DNA of 64,000 nucleotides from Streptomyces sp. CNH099. Its GTDB lineage: Bacteria > Actinomycetota > Actinomycetes > Streptomycetales > Streptomycetaceae. The stretch covers positions 248,001 to 312,000 of the forward strand of contig AZWL01000005.1 in the NCBI GenBank assembly GCA_000514715.1, in the 5' to 3' direction. This document shows, piece by piece, positions 27,471 to 35,349 of this stretch. The position numbers and the translations under genes are program-made. The notes below the pieces were generated by a model. It worked only from the letters and a program-made list of their open reading frames with translations. It had not been told where the DNA came from and made no database searches. Numbering within the stretch: the first letter of the stretch is position 1; every line of letters starts with the position of its first letter.

Positions 27471-28438
27471 CCCCGCCCCAGCCGCCGTCCCCGCCCCCGC
27501 CGGAGCCGCAGCCCGGTCGACCGGCCGGGCGGCCGCCGCGCCCCGCGGACGGCCGGCCGGGCGCCCACCGCACGCCCCGGTCCCGCATCCGGCAGGCGTT
27601 CGCGGACGCCGGGGTCACCGGCCGGCTGCACGCCCGCGACATCGACACCGGCGCCGACCTCGCCGTGGCCGCCGACACCCCGGTCAGCACGGCCAGCGTG
27701 CACAAGGTCTGCCTCCTCGCCACCCTCTACCGCGAGGCCGAACACGGCCGCGTCGACCTCGCCGCCCCCGTCGACATCCCCGCCGCCGGCCGCACCCCGG
27801 GCCCGACCGGGCTGGGCGCCATGTGCGACGCCGCCCGGCTGTCGCTGCGCGACCTGGCCGTGCTCGCGGTCTCCGTCAGCGACAACACGGCCGCCGACGT
27901 GCTGTGGGACACCGTCGGCATCGACGCCGTCAACCGCACCATGGCCGGCCTCGGGCTGACCCGCACCACCGCCGTGCAGAAGGTACGCGACCTCTACGCC
28001 GCGCTCGCCGAGGACGCCGGGGACGGCGGCGCCGCCGCGCTCCTCGACCCCGCCCGCGTCGCCCGCCTCCGCGCCCTCGACCCGGCCCGCACCAACCGCT
28101 CCACCCCGCGCGAACTCACCGCCCTCCTCGCCGCCGTCTGGCGCGACGAGGTGTGCACCGGCGCGTACGCCGCCGACCTGCGCCGCACGCTGGGCACCCA
28201 GACCTGGGGCCACCGGCTGGCGTCCGGCTTCCCCTTCGACGACGTGCGGGTCAGCGGCAAGACCGGCACCCTGCCGACGCTGCGCCACGAGATCGGCGTC
28301 GTGGAGTACCCGGACGGCGGCCGCTACGCGGTCGCCGTCTGCACCCGCGCCGCCGCGACGGCCGTCACCCTCCCGGCGGCCGACGCGGTCATCGGCACCG
28401 CGGCCCGCCTGGCCGTGGACGCCCTGCGCGCCCCGTGA
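27467..28438 (+). CDS. Class A beta-lactamase-like serine hydrolase
   Basis: This 323-residue protein has the penicillin-recognising fold: SXXK in TASVHKVC (about residue 77), SDN in AVSVSDNTAADVLW, and KTG in VSGKTGTLP. The segment where class A enzymes carry the omega loop ExxLN (catalytic Glu166) is instead about 55 residues with no such motif, so true beta-lactam hydrolysis is doubtful. It could be a DD-peptidase or an acyl-enzyme-trapping sensor. No signal peptide is seen, only a Pro-rich start, so it may act in the cytoplasm. GTG overlaps the lysR stop. Confidence 0.85.
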   Translation: MTPPQPPSPPPPEPQPGRPAGRPPRPADGRPGAHRTPRSRIRQAFADAGVTGRLHARDIDTGADLAVAADTPVSTASVHKVCLLATLYREAEHGRVDLAAPVDIPAAGRTPGPTGLGAMCDAARLSLRDLAVLAVSVSDNTAADVLWDTVGIDAVNRTMAGLGLTRTTAVQKVRDLYAALAEDAGDGGAAALLDPARVARLRALDPARTNRSTPRELTALLAAVWRDEVCTGAYAADLRRTLGTQTWGHRLASGFPFDDVRVSGKTGTLPTLRHEIGVVEYPDGGRYAVAVCTRAAATAVTLPAADAVIGTAARLAVDALRAP

Positions 28439-28442
28439 CCGC

Positions 28443-29336
28443 TCAACCCCCCAGCTGCGCCGGCGCCTCGACGGCGATGCGCTCGAAGACCCGCTCGTCG
28501 GCGGCGAAGACGGAGTCCGGGACGGGCCAGTGCAGCACGATCTCGGTGAAGCCGAGGGCGGCGTGCCTGCCGGCGAAGTCGACGAAGGCGTCGAGGGAGT
28601 CCAGCGGCCGGTCCGGGGTGAAGCCGGCGAGCAGCACCTTCTCCATCGCCGCGGTGTCCCGGCCCACCGCGGCCCCCGCCTCGGCGAGGCGATCGACCTG
28701 GGTGCGGACGGCCGCCAGCGAGTCGGCGGCGGTGCCGGTCGCGGAGGTCCGGGGGTCGCCGGTCGTCACCCACGCCTGACCGTAGCGCGCGGCCAGCCGC
28801 ATCCCGCGCGGCCCGGTGGCGGCCACGGCGAACGGCAGCCGCGGGCGCTGCACGCACCCGGGGATCGTCCGCACCTCGTGCGCCGAGTAGTACGTGCCCG
28901 CGTACGACGTCGTGTCCTGCGTCAGCAGGGTGTCCAGCAGCGGCACGAACTCCCCGAACCGCTCCGTCCGCTCCCGCACCGGCCACGGCTGCTGCCCCAG
29001 CGCGGTCGCGTCGAACCCGGAACCGCCCGCGCCGATCCCCAGCGTCATCCGGCCGCCGGACACGTCGTCCAGCGTGATCAGTTCCTTGGCCAGCGTGACC
29101 GGGTGCCGGAAGTTGGGCGAGGTGACGAGCGTGCCGAGGCGGAGCCGGTCGGTCGCGGCGGCAGCGGCGGTCAGGGTCGGCAGGGCGCCGAACCAGGGGC
29201 CGTCGCGGAACGTGCGCCAGGAGAGGTGGTCGTAGGTGTACGCGGTGGAGAAGCCCAGCTCCTCCGCCCGCTGCCATCGTGCACGGCCGCCGGAGTGCCA
29301 CCGCAGGATCGGCAGGATCAGGGTGCTCAGTCGCAT
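28443..29336 (-). CDS. LLM-class flavin-dependent oxidoreductase
   Basis: This 297-residue protein has the luciferase-like TIM-barrel pattern: STAYTYDHLSWRTF, TDRLRLGTLVTSPNFRHPV, LDDVSGGRMTLGIGAGG, and GFTEIVLHWPVPDS near the end. Family members use FMN or coenzyme F420, which Streptomyces makes, to oxidise or reduce diverse substrates. The C-terminal half reads like the F420-dependent type but I cannot decide the cofactor. It is convergent with the beta-lactamase-like gene, with 4 bases between the stops. Confidence 0.9.
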   Translation of the reverse strand: MRLSTLILPILRWHSGGRARWQRAEELGFSTAYTYDHLSWRTFRDGPWFGALPTLTAAAAATDRLRLGTLVTSPNFRHPVTLAKELITLDDVSGGRMTLGIGAGGSGFDATALGQQPWPVRERTERFGEFVPLLDTLLTQDTTSYAGTYYSAHEVRTIPGCVQRPRLPFAVAATGPRGMRLAARYGQAWVTTGDPRTSATGTAADSLAAVRTQVDRLAEAGAAVGRDTAAMEKVLLAGFTPDRPLDSLDAFVDFAGRHAALGFTEIVLHWPVPDSVFAADERVFERIAVEAPAQLGG

Positions 29337-29409
29337 ACCGCGACCCTACGGCCCGCGTTGCGGGGGCGCAGGGTCGCGGTGGCGGGGAGCGGGGGTGCGA
29401 CGTGGCGGG

Positions 29410-29958
29410 TCAGCAGCCGCCGCAGTTGTAGTACGTGACGTCCCAGTGGTTGCTCTCGCGGGCGTAGATGTTGCCGGAGCCGGACTCGTACATCGCGGCG
29501 CCGTCGCCGCGCCGGCCGATATAGGCGAAGCTGCCGGTGACGTAGCCGTTGAGGCAGTTGCTGAGGGAGTAGTCGAGCTTGTAGCCGTTCCAGTGGCTGT
29601 ACGTGCCGCCGGCGTGGCCGGTCTCGGTTCCGCCGGTGACGTTGAGGGCGCAGCCGCTGGCGGACTTGAGCGTCTGGGCGCCCTGGGCGGAGGCGAGGTT
29701 GAGCTGCTCGAAGGAGGTGCAGGCGGGGGTGTTGCGGTCGGAACAGCCGCCGGAGGACGACCAGGTGATGCCGGAGGAGCGGAACATCGACGTGGCCTGG
29801 GAGTGGCTGATCTTTGTGATCAGGGGCGCGGCCGGGGCTGCTTGGGCTGATGGGGCGGCGGGGGCTGTGGGGGCGGCCTGGGCCGCGGGGCCCGCGGCGA
29901 CGCCCACCGAGGCGCCGGCGACGAGGGCGAGGGCCGTGAGTGCGGAACGTACCCGCAT
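29410..29958 (-). CDS. Small secreted protein with M15 DD-peptidase signature
   Basis: This 182-residue protein starts at the ATG at 29956-29958 behind AGGAGG. It has a Sec signal peptide (MRVRSALTALALVAGASVG..., cleaved near AQA) and an Ala/Pro linker. The mature domain has SHWNGYKLD (His122-x2-Gly-x3-Asp129) and ESNHW (Glu168-x2-His171-Trp). This is the zinc signature SxHxxGxAxD...ExxHW of the VanX/VanY M15 family. Several Cys pairs suggest disulfides in the exported form. Likely role: cleavage of a D-Ala-containing or other peptide outside the cell. The call rests on motifs only. Confidence 0.75.
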   Translation of the reverse strand: MRVRSALTALALVAGASVGVAAGPAAQAAPTAPAAPSAQAAPAAPLITKISHSQATSMFRSSGITWSSSGGCSDRNTPACTSFEQLNLASAQGAQTLKSASGCALNVTGGTETGHAGGTYSHWNGYKLDYSLSNCLNGYVTGSFAYIGRRGDGAAMYESGSGNIYARESNHWDVTYYNCGGC

Positions 29959-30034
29959 GGTGGAACCTCCTGCTGGTGTGGGGGAGTTGTGGGGGATCCG
30001 GCTGAGCAGGTGGTACATCGCAGGATGATGCCCG

Positions 30035-30442
30035 ATGTCTACGCGCGTCGCCAGGGGGTCGGTGACCGGTGGTGCGGGAACCGCCCGCCGGGGCGGGTGC
30101 GTCTGTTGCGGCATGGGTGGCGAAGGGGCGCGGGTGCGGGACGTCGGAGCGGGCGGGTGTCTGCTGGCGCTGCTCGGGGCGGCGGCCGCGCCGGTCGCGT
30201 GGGCGCCGCGGGCGGCGGTCAGCGTCGACGGCGGGTTCGAGGGCCACGCCCGCGACCTGAGCGTGCTCTACGTCGACCTGCCGCTCGTCGTCCTCGGCGG
30301 GGCCCTGCTGCCGCTGGGCGTCTGGGTGCTGGGGCTGCGGTGGGTGCGGCGGCCCTGGGTGGTGGCGCTCGCGGCCGTCGCGGCGCTGGGGCTGGGGGTG
30401 TGGGGGCTCACCGAGTGGTGGTCGCCGCGCCGGCCCCCCTGA
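30035..30442 (+). CDS. Small hypothetical three-TM membrane protein
   Basis: This frame encodes 135 residues with three hydrophobic helices (about 40-58, 80-100 and 108-125) and ends EWWSPRRPP. An alternative ATG at 30113 would remove an unlikely Cys/Arg-rich start and keep all helices. I recognise no family. It is divergent from the M15-like gene (76 bases between starts) and convergent with the Tat-secreted protein. Confidence 0.55.
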   Translation: MSTRVARGSVTGGAGTARRGGCVCCGMGGEGARVRDVGAGGCLLALLGAAAAPVAWAPRAAVSVDGGFEGHARDLSVLYVDLPLVVLGGALLPLGVWVLGLRWVRRPWVVALAAVAALGLGVWGLTEWWSPRRPP

Positions 30443-30464
30443 CCCCGGGGGGCGGGCGGCGGGG

Positions 30465-31649
30465 TCAGGCGAGGACGCCCGTGAGGGGGTCGTAGCGCAG
30501 GACCGTGACGTCGCTGTCCGCGGGGTGGCGCAGGCCCCGGGTGCGGACGGTCATGACGCCGACGCGGTAGTGGTCCTCGGTCGCGACGCGCAGCCAGGGG
30601 CGGCCGGCGCGCTCGACCGTGACCTCCTCGGCCAGCGTGCCGTCGCGGCCCGCCGCGATGGCGTACGCGGGGCCGGCGGGCGGGGCGATGTCGAGGCCGC
30701 CGTCCTCGCGGATGGTCATGGTCGCGACGAGTTCGCCGCGGCCGCCGTTGGCGTCGCCGGCGAAGTCGTAGAGGCGGGCCGGGTCGCCGACGTAGTGGCG
30801 CAGGCGGCCGAGACCGGTGACGTCCATGCCGTTGTAGAAGTTGCGGGCGTCGGCGTCGAGCCAGAAGTGGGTGTTGTGCGTGGGCGAGCCGAAGTCGGGG
30901 CCGGAGTTGTACGAGATGTGCCAGTGGGGCGGGTTGTCGGCGTGCAGGGTGTTGTTCGTCTCGAAGCCGGCGACGAACCAGCGGTGCCCCTTGCCCGCCG
31001 CGGTGGCCTTCAGGCCGGAGTCGACGAGGATGCGGTGCGCGGCGACGAGCTGGTGGAGCTGCGAACGGGCCTCGGTCGCGGGCCACGCGACGGTCGTCCA
31101 GGGGCCGGCGACGCGGTCCGGGTCGTTGTGGTCGAGCTTGTAGTACATGCCCGGCGAGACGTCGGGGTGGCTCCAGATCTGCAGGGTGGGCTGGTTGGCG
31201 TCGGCGGAGGACCGGGTGACGGGGAGGGTGAAGGCGAAGCGGTGGCGGTCGGCGCGGTCGCGTCTGATACGCAGCCGGGTGTCCATGTGCACGACGGCGG
31301 CGACCGGCACGCCGGGCCAGCGGACGGAGACCTCGATGCCGCCGGGGGCGGCGGGGCCGCGGACGAAGGAGTAGTACTCGGCGCGGCTGGCGACGTGGTA
31401 GCGGTCGCCGGGCAGGAACTCGTAGCCGTCGGGGAGCGTCACCTCGGGCACCGCCGGGTCGCCGGGGCGGAGGCGTACGAGGCGGAAGGCGGCGTACGCG
31501 ACGGGGGCGCCGGCGGCCCCGGGTGCGTCGGCGGCGGGGTCGGGGGCGGCGGGGTCGGCGGGGTCGGCGGAGGCGGGGTCGGACAGCGCCAGGGTGAGGC
31601 CGGCGGCGGACGCCCCGGTGACCAGGGCGCGACGGCTCAGCGTGCTCAT
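30465..31649 (-). CDS. Tat-exported protein of unknown function
   Basis: This 394-residue protein begins MSTLSRRALVTGASAAGLTL, a twin-arginine signal, at the ATG at 31647-31649 after GAGGGATC. The mature part is rich in beta strands and aromatic/His residues (HWHISYNSGPDFGSPTHNTHFW near residue 240; YDFAGDANGGRGELVATMTI). I recognise no catalytic motif. The His/Asp cluster could bind metal. Tat export implies folding, often with a cofactor, before secretion. Confidence 0.75.
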   Translation of the reverse strand: MSTLSRRALVTGASAAGLTLALSDPASADPADPAAPDPAADAPGAAGAPVAYAAFRLVRLRPGDPAVPEVTLPDGYEFLPGDRYHVASRAEYYSFVRGPAAPGGIEVSVRWPGVPVAAVVHMDTRLRIRRDRADRHRFAFTLPVTRSSADANQPTLQIWSHPDVSPGMYYKLDHNDPDRVAGPWTTVAWPATEARSQLHQLVAAHRILVDSGLKATAAGKGHRWFVAGFETNNTLHADNPPHWHISYNSGPDFGSPTHNTHFWLDADARNFYNGMDVTGLGRLRHYVGDPARLYDFAGDANGGRGELVATMTIREDGGLDIAPPAGPAYAIAAGRDGTLAEEVTVERAGRPWLRVATEDHYRVGVMTVRTRGLRHPADSDVTVLRYDPLTGVLA

Positions 31650-31764
31650 GCGGGATCCCTCTCGGTCGGATGCGCGACGCGGGCCAGCCTGCCGTGTCCG
31701 GTGGCCCGCAGACTTTCTGTCCCGCAACGGGCGGTTGAACCCGGGCGGCCTCCCGGGGAACCGG

Positions 31765-32910
31765 CTACGCGCCGGGGTCCGGACCGGGGCCAGGGCCCGT
31801 GCCGGGGTCGGGGTCGGGGTCGCCGTCCACGTACCGCAGCACTCCCCACATCGCGTCCTCGCCCACGTCCCGCGGCGAGTGGCCGCGGCAGGCGTCGAGT
31901 TCCTTGCGTACGGCGTCCGCGTCGATCCCCGAGCCGATCAGCACCAGCCGGGTGGCCCGCTCCTCGCCGCGGCCCCAGCGGGTGGGACGGAAGCGCAGGA
32001 AGCGGCCGACCGCATGCAGCCCGTACTTCTGCGGGTGGCCGGGGACGCCGAAGTGGACGAAGCCCTTGACGCGGTAGAGGCCGGCGGGGCGGGTGTCGAG
32101 GAAGTCCAGCAGGCGACGCGGGCTGACGGGCTGGTCGGTGGTGAACTCGACGCTCTCGTACGCGGCGTGGAGGTGCGCGCTGTGGTCGTCGCCGCTGCCG
32201 TGGGTGTCGGGGTCTGGGGTGTCGGGGTCCGGGGTGTCGGGGTCCGGGGTGTCGAGGTCGGCGAAGGACAGCTGGCGGTGGCGGGGCGCCGCGGACGCGC
32301 CGGGGGCGTCGTCGCCGCCCCTCGGGTCGAAGAACAGCTCCGGGTCCACCCGCCCGTACGCCGTCGCCACCACGGGCGTGCCGGGGCTCAGCTCCCCGAT
32401 CGCCTCCCGGACGCGGCGGCATTCGCCGTCGTCGATGCGGTCGGTCTTGTTGAGCACGACGAGGTCGGCGACGGCGAGATGGCGCTCGATCTCGGGGTGC
32501 CGCTCCCGGGTGGCGGCGAACTCGGCGCCGTCCACGACCTCGACCAGCCCTCCGTACCCGATGCGGTCGTTCTCGCTGGCCAGCACCATGCGGATGAGTT
32601 CCTGCGGCTCGGCGAGGCCGCTGGCCTCGACGACGATGACGTCGATCCGGCCGGTGCCGGCGAGCCGGTCGAGGTAGGCGTCCAGCTCGGCGGTGTCGAC
32701 CGCGCAGCACAGGCAGCCGTTGCCGAGGGAGACCATCGAGTCGACCTGGCCGGCGACGGCCATGGCGTCGATCTCGATGCTGCCGAAGTCGTTGACGACG
32801 GCGCCGATCCGGCTGCCGCCGCTGTTGCGCAGCAGCCGGTTGAGGAGGGTGGTCTTGCCGGAGCCCAGAAACCCCGCGAGTACGACGACGGGGATCCGTC
32901 CGCTGCCCAC
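31765..32910 (-). CDS. CobW/COG0523-family GTPase (metallochaperone-like)
   Basis: This 381-residue GTPase has Walker A GFLGSGKTT (about 13-21), the metal-binding GCLCC (Cys66, 68, 69), VEASGLAEP (switch), NKTD (about 155), and a CobW C-terminal domain. Members hand zinc, cobalt or other metals to client proteins, often under zinc starvation. A linker with repeated DTPDP units and DHSAHLH (about 215-240) may add metal binding. The GTG at 32908-32910 has GGGGAGGG upstream. No Zur box is evident. Confidence 0.93.
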   Translation of the reverse strand: MGSGRIPVVVLAGFLGSGKTTLLNRLLRNSGGSRIGAVVNDFGSIEIDAMAVAGQVDSMVSLGNGCLCCAVDTAELDAYLDRLAGTGRIDVIVVEASGLAEPQELIRMVLASENDRIGYGGLVEVVDGAEFAATRERHPEIERHLAVADLVVLNKTDRIDDGECRRVREAIGELSPGTPVVATAYGRVDPELFFDPRGGDDAPGASAAPRHRQLSFADLDTPDPDTPDPDTPDPDTHGSGDDHSAHLHAAYESVEFTTDQPVSPRRLLDFLDTRPAGLYRVKGFVHFGVPGHPQKYGLHAVGRFLRFRPTRWGRGEERATRLVLIGSGIDADAVRKELDACRGHSPRDVGEDAMWGVLRYVDGDPDPDPGTGPGPGPDPGA

Positions 32911-32968
32911 CGGCCACCCTCCCCGGCACCGTCCGCTCTGCCGGCGTCCAGCGTAGCGGCCGGGACCG

Positions 32969-34147
32969 TCAGCCGTAGCGCTCGATACGGGCCTGGGCGG
33001 GCGGGTACGGCGACTGCGCGGTGGTGCCCGCCGACCAGAAGCCGGCCGTACCCGGTATGCGGGCGAGCGCGGACATCAGCGGGGTCACCCCGTCCGTACC
33101 GGCCGGGCCGCGCTCGCTGGTCCAGGCGGTGCCGTTCCAGCGGAGGTAGTGGGCGCTGCCGGGGTCCCGGTAGTCCCAGCCGGCGATGACGGCGGGCTGC
33201 CCGGCGGCGTCGGGCGCGATGGCGCCGAGGGAGCCGACGGTGAAGGGGGCGGCGACGTCGCTCCACGCCGTGCCGTCGTAGTGGCGCAGGACGACGGCCG
33301 GGGGCTTGCCGGGCGGGCCGCCGGCGCCGTGGTCGTGGCCGGTGAGCCAGATGTCGTCGGGGGCGACGGGAAGCAGGTCGGTGACGGAGAGGCGCAGCCC
33401 GAAGAGTTCGGGCAGGACGTGCCAGGAACGGTCGTAGCGGGCCACGACGAGCCCGCCGGAGACCCAGGTGGCACCGTCGGCGTCGACGTGGACGTTCCAC
33501 AGGCTGGGAGACGTGCCGTCGGCGGTCGGCAGTCCGGGGGACCAGTCCCAGCGGGTGCCCGCGGGGTCGCCGGAGGCCAGCACCCGGGAGGCGCCGGCGC
33601 GGGCCCCGGAGATCCGGAGGGTGCCGTCGGGGGCGACGGCGACGGCCCACAGCTCGGTGCCGTCCTCGCCGCGGCCGGGGAAGTCGTGTTCGCGCCAGGT
33701 GTCGCCGTTCCAGGCGAGGAGGTGGTCGCCGCCCGCGCGGTCGTAGGCGACGGCCCAGGCCGCGACCTCGACCGCGGGGTCGGAGGGGAGGTAGGGGACG
33801 GCGGCGACGCTGCGGATGCTGCCGCTGAACGCGAGGTGCGAGACGTCGGTGTGCTGCCAGGCGGAGCCGTCCCAGGTACGGGCGAGGGGGCGGCCCGCGG
33901 TGGAGCCGCTGCGGGCCTCCTCGCCCACGGCCCAGGCGAGGCCGGGCCCGGGTCCGGCGGCGATCGCGTGGAGCAGGGCGGCGGGTTCACCCGCCGGTAC
34001 GGGCACCTCCCGCCAGAAGCCGGCGGGGGGCGGGGTGGGCCCGGCCCGCCGGCCGGTCGCGGCGGCGCCGTGGCCGGCGGCGGTGAGTCCGACCCCGGTG
34101 GCGGCGGTCGTGACGGCTAATCCGCTGACAAAGCTGCGTCTGCGCAT
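32969..34147 (-). CDS. Tat-exported beta-propeller-like protein
   Basis: This 392-residue protein begins MRRRSFVSGLAVTTAATGVG, a Tat-type signal, at the ATG at 34145-34147 behind GGGGAGGAG. The mature region has repeated blades of the form W-x-x-x-AVA-DGT and YDGTAWSDV, a pattern of about six to seven WD- or sialidase-like strand units (for example LARTWDGSAWQHTDV, LLAWNGDTWREHDF). It probably forms a propeller that binds an extracellular ligand. No catalytic residues are recognisable. It shares orientation with the CobW gene, 58 bases upstream of it. Confidence 0.75.
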   Translation of the reverse strand: MRRRSFVSGLAVTTAATGVGLTAAGHGAAATGRRAGPTPPPAGFWREVPVPAGEPAALLHAIAAGPGPGLAWAVGEEARSGSTAGRPLARTWDGSAWQHTDVSHLAFSGSIRSVAAVPYLPSDPAVEVAAWAVAYDRAGGDHLLAWNGDTWREHDFPGRGEDGTELWAVAVAPDGTLRISGARAGASRVLASGDPAGTRWDWSPGLPTADGTSPSLWNVHVDADGATWVSGGLVVARYDRSWHVLPELFGLRLSVTDLLPVAPDDIWLTGHDHGAGGPPGKPPAVVLRHYDGTAWSDVAAPFTVGSLGAIAPDAAGQPAVIAGWDYRDPGSAHYLRWNGTAWTSERGPAGTDGVTPLMSALARIPGTAGFWSAGTTAQSPYPPAQARIERYG

Positions 34148-34235
34148 GTGTGTTCTCCTCCCCTGGACAGGCTGCTCGCCCAGGGTGAGTCGTGGGTATC
34201 GAGGGGTCAACCCTGCCTTCGCCCGGGCCCTCGGA

Positions 34236-35294
34236 TCACCGCGGACCGGCCGGGTCGGCCGGACTGGCCGGACTGGCCGGACTGGCCGGGCCGGTCTCCC
34301 TGCCGCCGCCGGTCGCCAGGGTGTCCATGCGGCGCTTGTGGACCTCCCGTTCCGTCGCCGAGGTGACGAACTCCGCCGTCGCCGCCGGGCCCACCAGGTC
34401 GCGTACCGCCGCCACCGTGGCCGCCGGCAGGCTCACCGGGACCGCCGCCGGGGCGGCGGCCGGCGGCTGGGGCGGGCCGGCGAGGTGCTCGTGGAGCTGG
34501 CGCGTGGCCAGGGTGCGCATCGCCCGGGCCAGCTCGGCGTCCATCGTCTGCTGCGCCAGCGGCCGCAGCCGGCGCACCAGCCCGGCGGCCTCGGTCGCCT
34601 CCGCGTCCGACGGGGGGTGGTCGAGGTAGCGCTGGAAGACGTACTCGGCGGTGAAGTCGAGCAGTCCGGCGGCTATCTCCTCCACCCGCAGCCGCAGCTG
34701 GCGCAGCTGGCCGGTGATGGCGGCGAACGGGACGCCCGCGGCGTGCAGTTCCGCGGCGACCGTGAGCTGCTGGGGGCTGGGCACGAGGAACAGGTCGGGC
34801 TCGCCCGGCACCCGCTCCAGCACACCCAGCTCGACGGCCTCCTCGACCGCGGACTCGTCCGCCGCCCCGCCGAACAGCTCCGCCAGCTCCGCCCGGGTCA
34901 GCTGCCCGGACTCCTCGTCACTCCACGGCCCCTGCACCTCGGCGACCAGGCCCAGCACACCGCCGAGCCCGCGGCCCGCGTCCCACGCCTCCAGCAGCTC
35001 CTTGATGGACGCCAGGGTGTAGCCGCGGTCGAGGAGGCCGGCGATCTGGCGCAGCCGGGCGAGGTGTTCGTCGCCGTAGACGTTCGTCCGGCCGCGCCGC
35101 TCCGGCCGGGGCAGCAGCCCTCGGTCGGCGTACGCGCGGATGTTGCGCACGGTCGTGCCGCTGGCGTGCGCCAGGTCCTCGATCCGGTACTCGCCGGCCG
35201 GCCGCTGCGCCCGCTCCCGCCGGTCGGACGGTGCCGCCCGGCGCGGTGCTCTCGCGTGGTGTTCCGCGTACGGGCGGTGGGTTTCGGTGCTCAC
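34236..35294 (-). CDS. MerR-family transcriptional regulator
   Basis: This 352-residue protein has a MerR winged helix at about 36-105 (YRIEDLAHASGTTVRNIRAY, ADRGLLPRPERRGRTNVYGD) and a long effector domain with helices (LAELFGG..., VPFAAITGQLRQLRLRVEEI). The first about 35 residues are Arg-rich and the C-terminus ends in SPA repeats encoded by a 9-bp tandem repeat. GTG at 35292-35294 has AGGAG upstream. No ligand or target is evident. It lies downstream of the hydrolase-SDR gene. Confidence 0.9.
   Translation of the reverse strand: MSTETHRPYAEHHARAPRRAAPSDRRERAQRPAGEYRIEDLAHASGTTVRNIRAYADRGLLPRPERRGRTNVYGDEHLARLRQIAGLLDRGYTLASIKELLEAWDAGRGLGGVLGLVAEVQGPWSDEESGQLTRAELAELFGGAADESAVEEAVELGVLERVPGEPDLFLVPSPQQLTVAAELHAAGVPFAAITGQLRQLRLRVEEIAAGLLDFTAEYVFQRYLDHPPSDAEATEAAGLVRRLRPLAQQTMDAELARAMRTLATRQLHEHLAGPPQPPAAAPAAVPVSLPAATVAAVRDLVGPAATAEFVTSATEREVHKRRMDTLATGGGRETGPASPASPASPADPAGPR
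34262..34288 (-). repeat. 9-bp tandem repeat at the 3' end of the merR gene
   Basis: The plus-strand unit GACTGGCCG is repeated three times and encodes SPASPASPA near the protein C-terminus. It is probably a neutral slippage tract. Confidence 0.8.
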
Positions 35295-35349
35295 GATGGG
35301 GCTCCTGGAAGGCGGGGTGGCTCTGGTCGCGTCAAGGGCCGGTGGCGGG

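Noticed and set aside
27467..28438. Annotating the class A fold protein as a resistance beta-lactamase
   Set aside because: The omega-loop Glu motif and a signal peptide are missing.
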